Of a stretch of DNA of 64,000 bases, positions 31,401 through 39,421 are shown one piece after another (the stretch's first letter is position 1; every line of letters starts with the position of its first letter). The DNA comes from Seminavis robusta (lineage: Eukaryota > Bacillariophyta > Bacillariophyceae > Naviculales > Naviculaceae), in the NCBI GenBank assembly GCA_903772945.1, contig CAICTM010000022.1:116001-180000 (forward strand), written 5' to 3'. The notes under the pieces are model-generated. The model worked only from the letters and a program-made list of their open reading frames with translations, searched no databases and was not told where the DNA came from. The position numbers and the translations under genes are program-made.

Positions 31401-32081
31401 TCCAATGGCCCATGTGAAAATGTTTTCTCCGTTCTCTCGAATGAGAGCTTCGTTGTTATTGGTATTTCCCGTGGCCGAGGCCTCGTCCATGTTTTTGGAA
31501 AATGTGAGAATGGTTCGAATGGCCGGAGTCCCGTCGTGCAGTGTGACAGCGCCTTGTTCCATATTCTGAAAGATGAGTGTCTGTTCGTCAGTGGACATCA
31601 AGGAGACTCCTCCATTGAGGTTGTTGCCGTTGACTCTTCCATGAGGGTCTCCCAGAGAGTACTTGAAAACGGCCGGTGTGGCCAAGAAGTAGGTTCCCAC
31701 GACGGCCTGTCCATTGACTTGGTCGAGGACATTGTCAAAGATGGGGACTGTATTGCGCAACGAGTCAAAGAACCCAATCGCCAGCCACGAGGGTTCGTTG
31801 TCTTGTACCTTGGTGGTGTGTTCCAGCGATGCGCTCAAGATGCCATCGGCAGGTTCATCCCAACGAAAGATCAACACGTCATCGAGAGGATCACTCGAGG
31901 TATTCTCCAAAACCACTTGATAGTCGTAATTGGCGTTGTCAATACTCGCCGTCTTTTTGGCTGTCGCATTCAAGATCGTCACACTCCCTTCCACCACAGA
32001 TACGTGTACAGCCATGCACAACAATAACAGCAACATGTAGGAACTCCTCCTTCCTCCCCACACCAAACAGTCACGACCCAT
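28455..32081 (-). CDS. Four-DOMON cytochrome b561 membrane protein
   Basis: Single exon, 1,208 residues from ATG 32081; the frame is open 63 codons further upstream, but this Met gives a clean signal peptide (SSYMLLLLLCMAVHVSVVEG). Four DOMON domains follow at about 44-247, 300-490, 514-697 and 754-927, each with the WLxxGF signature (SWLAIGF, SWLSLGF, AWLGFGF, AWLGFGI) and most with a closing GMH/MHxxxGxFxxD motif. Pro/Thr-rich linkers separate them. Residues about 945-1125 are a cytochrome b561 core with likely haem ligands in HAIMAAIAWG, YVHVSFNL, KGHHVVG and WWHMIHRSTG. The family moves electrons across membranes; trans-membrane ferric or ascorbate-linked reduction at the plasma membrane or an endomembrane is plausible. 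The C-terminal tail is cytosolic. Confidence 0.85.
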   Translation of the reverse strand: MGRDCLVWGGRRSSYMLLLLLCMAVHVSVVEGSVTILNATAKKTASIDNANYDYQVVLENTSSDPLDDVLIFRWDEPADGILSASLEHTTKVQDNEPSWLAIGFFDSLRNTVPIFDNVLDQVNGQAVVGTYFLATPAVFKYSLGDPHGRVNGNNLNGGVSLMSTDEQTLIFQNMEQGAVTLHDGTPAIRTILTFSKNMDEASATGNTNNNEALIRENGENIFTWAIGPPGMDTLGMHDQRGSFRLDFQQTHTPAAADSPNPGTVDTTPVPAPPPQTPAPQTPAPRPAAGISNIVNATATLQQIDHSAAQESPYSDFDFQVQLDNNLIFYWANPGTSRELKARLEHKAESMATAPSWLSLGFYDVPSNPRPVTPNNFLMNRSTAIIGKSWEAEATSTPIIYKLGYNHDQPGVIQPLPEQTLSEASFLQFTNTNEGVVYTTLSFTKSMTEQHPTEPPILGLGDNVFIWAMGPPGATALTMHSEYGAFRLDLYDAASSHSPPPGTTPAPVASISIIDGTTQAAVSTDPKFDFQVQLEQDVIFRWESPDEDTGIFTGRLVHTTKFVEAAPAWLGFGFPNPADTSTWMLMQNTYAVIGLLPSEKVEKYSLGVNNNHTTGFVQALPLEQQTLKASKMMQSHDPDTGVYTTSLTFAKLLKEDIPLESEIWVNGENRFLWAVGNALTATPTLGMHRDFGAMTVDFAKVVEGEAEGQTPATVPAPAPQPTQPQPQPQSTTESREVSTSSTNVNPFPAPVIVGRCSSEVFQKSGKSIQLTPELVMHWTVNAVKEEEFAEFGEVPSITVVLQYKGQAWLGFGIQDSSQAHGTSSTGIIGLPKTKDSPQLKYNITAKSAVGTVPMADQTLIEAYINQERGNPGLTTLRFTKALQDGLREIDIKPKGLNYFSFAVGSGNEMGYHRHRGAFQLDLSECVDLPPGYNTNAQISDSDNKAKGALTAHAIMAAIAWGFSMPLAVGMAWFRQLIPTTWIYVHVSFNLLTFLLTLLAVLVGVAAVSSRNSTSHFSKGHHVVGVLLFLAYTFQVGNGFLRPPVARKEDGAPVERQPFSLQKPQSAREWWHMIHRSTGIIMLLVGVFQIASGMHLYDQNFRSGRDHFFWYWTYVSLFALTLLALRIWLVMQNRRARGEGASWMEDSAATSVGIDPSDPTGMRGDVDCVVLEIPSRTGDSTMIRGARRMQANAHDMSESNDDDNMTVEIT

Positions 32082-32612
32082 TTTGATTCTACAGGTACTA
32101 CTTCTTGTAGTGCTCTTGGATGATTCTTTTCTTGTAGTAGCAGCTGTACACTCTTCTTGATCCTTACAGTTGTAGTGGTCTTTTATCTCAGGTAGTACTG
32201 GTAGTAGCGGCGATACTGCTTGTTGTTCCAGGGTACATGTACATCCATGCAGCGCCATGGTCACAAGCAAACTTACTTTTGGAACGCAACCTTCGGAAAT
32301 TGGTGAGAGAAAGCTGCAGAAGTGCAGAAGGCTCGGTGTTGGATTGACAAAAGCTCCTTATTTCTTTTGTTTGAATGTCTAACTGAGCCTTTAAGTAAGC
32401 TGCATGACCCAAAGCCTCTTGCGCACAAAGAGATTACTATGTTTGCAATAAGCGCAAGGTTAGGGTTGAGGGTCACCTCAAAATCCAACCTCAACGATGC
32501 CTGTCTTTTGGCTTGCCTCTCAACAAGCGGAAGATCCCAGTGCGATCCCACGCACAATGAACTTGAGAAAGATACCTAACCTGGAATATATCATACAGTA
32601 CAGTACAACCAG
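32082..32612. promoter_or_regulatory. Shared divergent upstream region
   Basis: This 530-bp interval separates the start of the minus-strand DOMON-b561 gene from the plus-strand gene at 32613, so it must carry both promoters. The part 32100-32230 is rich in short TAGTA and TTGTAG steps. No consensus promoter box can be named. The region has open frames but no motif. Confidence 0.4.
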
Positions 32613-33689
32613 ATGAAGTCCTTCCTGAACAGCATTCCCCTGATTTTGTTACTGGTAGTGACGGTGGTTCAATGGGCTTTGATATCCTATTTGCTGCAAG
32701 AGCGTCACCACGACAATGATATTGGCACTTGTCCTCCAATTATGAAAGTTGTAGATGTTCCAGTAGCCAAGCAACGCCTCGACGTTGCGTCACTGGAACA
32801 CAAAAAAGAAAGAACCTACGATGGTGTTGCTGCTGCTATTTTCTTTTCGGCACCAGCTTGGTTTCAGCGAAGATTTCCCGTTCTCATAAGCAATGTGAAA
32901 TCCAACACTCCTCCCAATTGGGCCATTCAGTTGTTCGTCAAACCTTCCTTTTGGAATGAACAAGTACTTCCCCTGCATCCTGGATTGCCACGATTGTTGA
33001 GAGATCAGGGAGTCATAATAAGGGAATTGCCAGAACGATTGCAAAACATCAAACAACCCAATCAGCGCATTCCTCTGGATCCATGGTTCTGGAACACCAT
33101 GGTGGCGGATCGAGTATTCATGTTCTCAGGGAATGGGATACTCTGCACCCATGGCAATACAGAAGAAAATTGGAAAATGCTAGAACATCTCGATTATTGC
33201 GCGTGTCCGTGGACCAGGTTTGACAAACAGGGAGGTGACTCGGCCACGCACAGTTACAGGAATAGAACCATCATGCTGAGAGCAATTGAATTTGCAAAAC
33301 AAAACAATTTGCCCATGAATCCACCCGAAGGCATGGCCTTTGTAGAAGTCATGCAACGAATGAACACTGCGGCAGGAAAACCTATGAAACATCCCGCTGT
33401 ACGATTGGCCACGAGACAAGACACCATTCGCTTTGGTGGGGTGGCAACCACCAATTCCACCGTCAAGGGACACAAGAGGCCCATTCCCCCGCCACCCATG
33501 GTCGTCTCGGGGACACAGGCACAGTTGACCTTTCAGGAACGGGAAGATCTACTCATGGTATGTCCAGAACTCAAAGTCATCTTTCCCTCCTTGCACGAAC
33601 CGGCATGTTTTGGAGCCAAGCCAAATCCAGAAAAATGCAAGGCCACCATTTGTGCTCTGAAAGATAAACTACCGGGAAGTGGGTGTTGA
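32613..33689 (+). CDS. DUF5672-like type II membrane protein (putative glycosyltransferase-type)
   Basis: Single exon, 358 residues. The N-terminus is a signal-anchor (LILLLVVTVVQWALISYLL, residues about 10-28), giving a short cytosolic tail and a lumenal domain. The region PWFWNTMVADRVFMFSGNG, then LDYCACPWTRFDKQGGDSA, resembles the DUF5672 pattern in which 'drfLfFgsDsv', a 'YDYIGAPW' block and a Gly-rich stretch follow each other. DUF5672 proteins are thought to be glycosyltransferase-like, though activity is not proven for most. A Golgi location is inferred. The first Asp of a DxD-like metal site is not clear (FSGNG instead of FGSDS), so activity is uncertain. The C-terminus has several Cys and ends GSGC. 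Confidence 0.6.
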   Translation: MKSFLNSIPLILLLVVTVVQWALISYLLQERHHDNDIGTCPPIMKVVDVPVAKQRLDVASLEHKKERTYDGVAAAIFFSAPAWFQRRFPVLISNVKSNTPPNWAIQLFVKPSFWNEQVLPLHPGLPRLLRDQGVIIRELPERLQNIKQPNQRIPLDPWFWNTMVADRVFMFSGNGILCTHGNTEENWKMLEHLDYCACPWTRFDKQGGDSATHSYRNRTIMLRAIEFAKQNNLPMNPPEGMAFVEVMQRMNTAAGKPMKHPAVRLATRQDTIRFGGVATTNSTVKGHKRPIPPPPMVVSGTQAQLTFQEREDLLMVCPELKVIFPSLHEPACFGAKPNPEKCKATICALKDKLPGSGC

Positions 33690-34238
33690 ACGTGTGCTGA
33701 AAGGTTGGAATGCTTCACACATCAGATCCTGCTTTTTGCGTAGTGTTGCTGACCTGATTCTTTGACGCAAGGACTCAGCGGCTCAGCCGTCTGAATCAAA
33801 CAGAAACAGAGCAGCAAATTTGGCTGATTATTGAAACAGAATCAATCATTCAGAAAAAGGTAGACTATTAATAGATGCAATTGTGGAAGATTGAGAGTTG
33901 AGTCCAGCACCAGCCTCGATTCCGGTGGTGCAGTTTCAGCCAGGGATCGACACTGAGACTTGCCAGACCTCAGAAGTCCTTGCGGTGTCGGACGGATGCG
34001 AGCTCCGCTAACATCTCGGTCCGCAGTGCTGGAGAAAACAAAATCTGCTGGTGTGCCGCCTTCAATCGTGCAAGCCGATAGTGAGTGTAAGTACTCGTAG
34101 AGACACGGAAACAACAACTGTACTTGCTGCTACATGCATCTGAGTGAACTAGCAAACCAAAGAAATCTGATTTTGTCTAAAGTACTACGATTATGCAGAC
34201 GACGAGAGAGTAATACGCCGAGCAAAGGGAGGAACTGA
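33690..34238. other. Intergenic region between convergent genes
   Basis: Nothing recognisable is encoded here. A minus-strand ORF at 33842-34117 lacks motifs. The region probably contains the 3' untranslated parts of the two flanking genes. Confidence 0.45.
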
Positions 34239-35710
34239 CTAAGCCATAGCGCCACCATCGTTTGGAAGCAGCTCCAGCTCCTTTTCTGCAATCGGGTCCA
34301 TTCGGTGCTTGAAATGCAAAATGCCTGTGATGATCAAACCAACAAACGAAAGAAACAAATAGTTTCTTCCTTGGACTTTGTAGTCTTGAATGCCCTGGAA
34401 GTGCTCCGTGCTGAAATAGTCTACAATGTAGGCATCGCAAGTGCGGCAGTTTCCTTTAAAAAAAGTCGGAAAAGGAGGGTTAGCTGTCAAGACCAAAGTA
34501 CGATGAACAGAGAGGGACATTCCATTTTTCCGTACGTACCGTAGATGGTAATAAATGGCCAATCATCCTTGCCAGGAGCTTCGTCCGCGTCGTACTCGCT
34601 TCCTGACATGTCATAGTCAAACAGATCATAGCAAGCATATTCGCCCCAGATGTTACCCCAGTCCTGTTCATCCCAATACGAGTCAGAAACCAGGTCATCA
34701 TCCCAGTAGTAGTTGTAATCGGTGTCGACCTCCTCTTCCAGCTCTTCAGCGTAGTCTTCCTCCTCTTCTAGCTCGTCTTCCAGCTCTTCGTTCTCTGCCT
34801 CTTCCTCCTCGACCTCTTCTTCTAAATCTTCATTTTCGGCTTCCTCCTCTTCCACCTCTTGTTCTTCTTCTTGTACCTCCTCTTCTTCTGCGTCCTGATT
34901 GTTGTTGTCTTCGTCGTCACCATCTAGACGCCGGCGTTTTCTGTTTCCATCGTCGTCCTTCTTTTCTTCCTCTTCGTCATCCTTTTCAGATTCGCACATG
35001 GCTCCTTGCACAAAAGCCTGACACTGTTTTCCAGCGTCCATGGGGCACCCCCATTCTCCACCCCAAGCAACTTCTAGATCCGTGCGAGTGATGCCATCAC
35101 CTTGTGTATTGTCGTAGCTGTTGTAGTCGAATCCCACAATGCGGGCCTTTCCTTGATAAACTTCACCTTCTCGGAGAGACTGATTGGCAAAGGTTGCCAG
35201 AGACATAAAGGAGGCGGCCAGGAAGATCAAGGTAACAATTGCAACAATTCGGTCGAGTCGCTGTCTACGGAGTTCTTCAAAGATTTGTTGCCACAGGGCA
35301 ATGACAATGACACAAGCCAAACCAACCAGGCTCAACCAAGCACTGGCGGCGGATACCACGAGCAGCAAGTATGCAATTAGACTCAAAGAACACGCCGTAA
35401 AGAGCAGCACAACGTTTCGCAACTTTGTGATTCGGAAGCGGCGTGGCTTTTCCTCCCCTTCCGCCTCAGCATCCACCGGAGGATTGGTGGGGGCTGGTTC
35501 TTCCTCGATGCCATCAGGTTTCTTCTCCGAATTCTTTTTCTTGGCAAAGTCTTCATGCGACCCTACCGATTCCAAGCCGGTAGGGAGATTGATGGTCTTG
35601 TTAATCTCGATTTGGAGCAAGTACCAATAAATCATGTAGATTGCCAAGACGATAATTGGTGTTGACACTGTCAACAAAAACTTCATGTGGCCATCATTGT
35701 GCTTTTGCAT
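34239..35710 (-). CDS. Multi-pass membrane protein with a long acidic loop, unknown function
   Basis: Exons 35710-34540 and 34453-34239 join over an 86-nt intron (GTACGT donor, TTAAAG acceptor) to 461 residues. Hydrophobic segments lie at about 10-32, 100-145 (two), 153-174 and 421-438. Between the fourth and fifth is a loop that begins with GFDYNSYD and a few Cys, then passes through a Lys/Arg patch (NRKRRRLDGDDED), a very long Glu/Asp tract, and a Tyr/Trp/Asp-rich stretch (YYWDDDLVSD, WDEQDWGNIW) ending in a CRTCDAYIVDYF Cys pair. The protein may bind cations or basic partners through this loop, but no family is recognised. It could be lineage-specific. Confidence 0.65.
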
Positions 35711-36116
35711 CGTGGCAAGCTCTTATCTAGCTTGTTGTAGCTAGATTTGTTATTAGTAGATAGTTAGTTGGGTTTCCTATGTGTGATAGCTGCGTGTTAC
35801 ACTTCGTCCTTGGAGTGATGGAGGAGGAGAGGCAAGTGCTTTGTTTGTTGTGTGGTGCCTTTTAGAATTCCGTCTTCAAACCGGATTGGTCGTGTTCAAA
35901 CGGGATATCCGATGGGATATCCGTGGCGGTTGGACAACGGCCAAGGAGAGCGTGGTGACATCAAATCGTGGCATTTTCAGGGTTCCGGTAAATTTGACGG
36001 TGCTGGACCATAGAGCAATCTCTGACATCCAGGACCAGTACCACTATGCATAGTAGTAGATCGATGGGAGAGGTAACTTGCTATCTCTAGTTTGCTACTA
36101 GCTAGCTACTAGCTAT
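35711..36116. other. Upstream region of the acidic membrane protein gene
   Basis: About 400 bases with no gene. A tandem GGGATATCCG-type sequence occurs near 35900-35925, and a CTAGCTAGCTACTAG run near 36095-36120. It likely includes the minus-strand promoter. Confidence 0.35.
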
Positions 36117-36837
36117 CTACTGTTTGGTCTTTTCATATTGCCAAAATTCCACAAACACAGGTCCTCCTTTCATCACTGTGGAAGACTGTAGTCGACCCTG
36201 GCAGTCTCTGCTTGATAACATAGGTTTCGCCGTTGACACCCCCCTTTTACTAAGACGATATGCCATACATTTCTGTTGAACAAGGTTGCCATCCAGTTTG
36301 TCAGGGTTTACATTCCAACACTGGGCCTGGGCCTGGGCCTGGATCTCGAAGAGGTTGTACAGCAGTTCCAACCCCTCGTTCGCTGGAGTTTCAATTCAAC
36401 TAGCTACCAGGTACCGTATCTCAGCACTTCTATCCATGTATCAGGAGGGATCCAGACTTTTTGACCTCAATTGGTTGTGCGCGTTGTCCGCATCGATAAG
36501 CACCGCACTTCACCTCCAGGACTTGCTCTTGTTGGTCAATCCCATCATCATTGAAGCGCAGCGTTACTGGGGCTGTGTGCAACCCTTCCATCCTCTGCAC
36601 TTGCACCCACAATCGATGCTGGCAACCGCAGTTACACTCTATTCCCCTTTTTGTGTGGATGTCTTTGGCTGCCACGACCCAGGACCCTGTGATGTTGGTG
36701 TACATGTACAGTACTACACCGTATCTTTGTGGCATCAAGTTTTCCAGGATCTTCGCGGAAGAACAGATCTTACATCTCCCCTGACTGCACGAAGATCCTT
36801 GACGAAGAGCACACAAAAGAAGAATCGATTCAATCAA
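36117..36837 (-). CDS. Possible two-exon small gene, unknown function
   Basis: Two minus-strand ORFs lie head to tail, 36837-36430 (135 codons) and 36371-36117 (84 codons). The first contains MPQRYGVVLYMYTNITGSW, Cys-containing ECNCGCQHRLW and KCGAYRCGQRAQPIEV; the second ends GGPVFVEFWQYEKTKQ. Both read like protein, and a GT (GAGGTCAAAAAG) and several AG sites exist between them, but I found no phase-correct join, so the exon limits are unresolved. It sits 75 bp from the divergent MAPEG gene. It could be spurious. Confidence 0.27.
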
Positions 36838-36912
36838 GTTATACCGATACTACTACGTAGCCACGGTAGGCAATTAGTAAACGAAAAGGAATAATAATAA
36901 CTATCTTCCACA

Positions 36913-37473
36913 ATGGCAAATTCCAATAACGGCGCAGCTGAACCCTCACCATTTGTGATATTGATCACTTACGTCGTCCTTGGGACCTTGTTATCCTTTT
37001 TGGCGGGACGCGAACCTGGGATGCTTCCTGAAAACATCCACCGAGAAATGGCTCCGTCTTTGATTGTGGTTTGCGGTTTTTTGGTTAGCTACAGTTTGTG
37101 GGATGTCATGGCTGTTGGCGTGGCCAAGACGAAGGCGAACTACATGGAGCATTCGTATAAGGATTTACCCAAGCATATTCCCGAAGAGGTATACCTGGCA
37201 GTGCGAGTTCAGACCAACCAAGTGGAGCAAATGCCCGTGTTTTTGATTGGTACCCTAAGCTGTGCTTTCTTTGTCAATGGCACCGTGGCGGCTGTCATGG
37301 CGTTGCTCTGGGCCATTTTGCGACGCCAGTATGCTTCTCTTTACCGCTCTTCGGTTGGTGTCCCCCTTGCAAAAATTGGACTTCAGAAGTTCACGATTCC
37401 AGCTTATTTTCTCTCAAATGCCATGTGCATGGCGGTGGCCGTCCATTCTCTTCGTGCCTTGCTCTCTGGCTAG
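36913..37473 (+). CDS. MAPEG-family membrane protein (microsomal glutathione transferase-like)
   Basis: Single exon, 186 residues, with four predicted membrane helices (about 14-30, 48-68, 112-137, 160-182). The block AVRVQTNQVEQMPVFL (about 96-111) fits the MAPEG signature RxxxNxxExxPxFL, which includes glutathione-binding residues. MAPEG members are trimeric endomembrane proteins that conjugate glutathione or make eicosanoid-type lipids. The substrate cannot be told from sequence. The length is close to the usual 150-180 residues. Confidence 0.8.
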   Translation: MANSNNGAAEPSPFVILITYVVLGTLLSFLAGREPGMLPENIHREMAPSLIVVCGFLVSYSLWDVMAVGVAKTKANYMEHSYKDLPKHIPEEVYLAVRVQTNQVEQMPVFLIGTLSCAFFVNGTVAAVMALLWAILRRQYASLYRSSVGVPLAKIGLQKFTIPAYFLSNAMCMAVAVHSLRALLSG

Positions 37474-38046
37474 TTGGTGTCAAACAGAAAGGAATAGCGG
37501 TTGTGCGGTATCGTTTGTTTATTGAAATAATATTATTTACATTTAGCAGTAATGTCAACCCCGCACCGAACAATTCAATTGCCTAGCTCGTTTCTCACCA
37601 TCCATCCTCGCGATGACCTCCTCCCACATGAATAGAAGTATCACATATGATACCACTTCTATCGTCAGTGGCGATTGTGAGGTATGAACACGAACCAACA
37701 TCTGATAGCGCCACAGAATGGAGCTAACTGAAGTTGCGACCCGTACCATTCAAAAGAGCAATGCATGGTTGAAAGGAGCAAACCACAGATTGCGTGGACA
37801 GGGAGCAAGGAAGCAAAAATGAAATGTCTTTTGGCAAGAGGTTGGCTAATGGACGTAGCAAGAGCATATTGATTCCAGTCTACACACTAGCAAGTCGGTA
37901 CCAGTAGCTAGCTCCCCAATGTCATAGTTGAGAGACAACTGGCTGGACTGTACCTGAAAGCTAGCTGGAAAAAGTTTTTGGTCCAGTACATGTAATGTCT
38001 GAAGCAGCTGTCCCTTCTTCTACCTCTTCTCTCGCTAAATCGACAA
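37474..38046. other. Intergenic region, no gene seen
   Basis: This covers the 3' end of the MAPEG gene and the upstream side of the tRNA gene. It is AT-rich near 37510-37550. No open frame with a motif is present. Palindromic GTAC and CTAG steps occur near 37890-37965. Confidence 0.45.
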
Positions 38047-38119
38047 GGGGTGTTAGCTCAGTTGGTAGAGCGATTGCTTCGCATGCAGTAGGTCGGGAGT
38101 TCGATTCTTCCACACTCCA
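38047..38119 (+). tRNA. tRNA-Ala (anticodon CGC)
   Basis: The 73-nt sequence folds into a full cloverleaf. The acceptor GGGGTGT pairs with ACACTCC and contains the G3-U70 wobble pair that marks alanine tRNAs. The D arm is AGCTCAGTTGGTAGAGC. The anticodon stem ATTGC/GCAGT encloses the loop TTCGCAT, with anticodon CGC. The T arm is GGGAG-TTCGATT-CTTCC, and the discriminator base is A. CCA is not encoded. Internal A-box and B-box promoters are in the D and T arms. No intron is present. Confidence 0.93.
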
Positions 38120-38354
38120 ATTTTGCCTCTTTTGTTGCTCTCAGGGTTGTGATTTTAGTTTGGGAGAGTCTTCCCTTGTGTTGTTGTTGTCTTGTTCTGG
38201 TTGGGAAGTCAGAAATAACCTGCACCACTTTTTATTTTAATTCACAGCTCTACTGGCTGCAATCGTCTTTTTATTCGAGAGTTCCATTATTCAATCGATC
38301 TTCTCCAGCGTGGTACCGGCACCGGTACCGTACTAGCACCCGACAGTACCGTAC

Positions 38355-38781
38355 TGCACTACGCTAAAAGCTAGTGTTAAGATCTTTCGAGTGTTTTGGA
38401 GTTTGAGAGAATGTAAATTATAAGAGAGATTAGAAAGCTATGAAAAAACTAATCAACGAGAGAGATCATCGTCCTGAAGATCGAAGATCTGATCTCCCGC
38501 GGGAGACTGTAAAGTGTGATAGCGTAGGTTGTGGTAGCAATCCTACGTACTCCACGATCCTAAACCAGAACGTGTGGAAGATTCGTCTAGCATGGATCTA
38601 GTAGCGTGGAGAGCTTCCACGCTGGCCAAATATCTAGATCGATGTTCATCATCGACCTAGTTGACTAGAGCGGTCATTGAGAACCCTATCTCAATGACTA
38701 TTCGCGAGAGACTACATCACGAGTCGAACTCAAACCCTATCTAGATCGAGTCGCGAATAAGGCTACGAGCCGTGTATTGCA
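38355..38781 (-). repeat. Solo LTR of the element 1/2 Ty3/gypsy family
   Basis: A 427-bp copy of the LTR found at 39010, 42561, 52323 and 54383, here in minus orientation. On the plus strand it starts TGCACTACGCTAAAAG and ends CCGTGTATTGCA. It is flanked by the 4-bp direct repeat GTAC, as expected for insertion followed by LTR-LTR recombination. It lies 235 bp past the tRNA gene. It is more diverged from the others than they are from each other. The spacer 38782-39009 holds nothing recognisable. Confidence 0.85.
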
Positions 38782-39009
38782 GTACGGTACCCGAAACTGT
38801 GGCTAACGACAGCTTCATCGACAAGGAGTGCACACAAGTTAACTCATAATATATCTATATGCTATAGTGCCGGTATCCAGCTAGCTGCTAGTTTGAATAA
38901 ACCCAGTAGTAGTATTACTTAGCTTGCTGATCAGTTTACAGAATCTATTCTATTTCTTCTTTTGCAGGTAAATGAGCTTGGAACCATTCTTGGCTTTCTG
39001 GTAGGCATA

Positions 39010-39421
39010 TGCACTACGCTAAAAGCTAGTAGTGTAAAGATTTTTCGATTTTGAGTTGAGAGAATGAAAGTTATGAGAGAGATTAGAAAGCTACGAAAAA
39101 CTAATCCATGAGAGAGATCGTTGTGAAGCTCATTGAAGTTGGTCTCCCGCGGGAGGCCTTGAGTGTGATATCGTAGGTTATGGCAATAACTCTATGTACT
39201 CCACGGTCCATTTCCGAACCGTGGAAACTTCAGCTAGTTGCTGTCTAGTAGCGTGGAAGCTTTCCACGCGCTAAATATCTAGAGCGATGTTCATCGACAA
39301 CCTAGTATGCTAGCAGTCATGAGAACCTGTCTCAATGACTAATCGCGAGGGACTACGTCATGAGTCGAACTCAACCCTATCTAGGATCGAGTCGCGAATA
39401 GGCTAAGAGCCGTGTATTGCA
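39010..39421 (-). repeat. 3' LTR of element 1
   Basis: A 412-bp LTR in minus orientation, TGCACTACGC to CGTGTATTGCA on the plus strand. Directly to its right (39422-39434) is TTCGCCCCCTGAC, on the minus strand a G-rich polypurine tract next to the LTR, as needed for plus-strand DNA priming. Confidence 0.85.
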
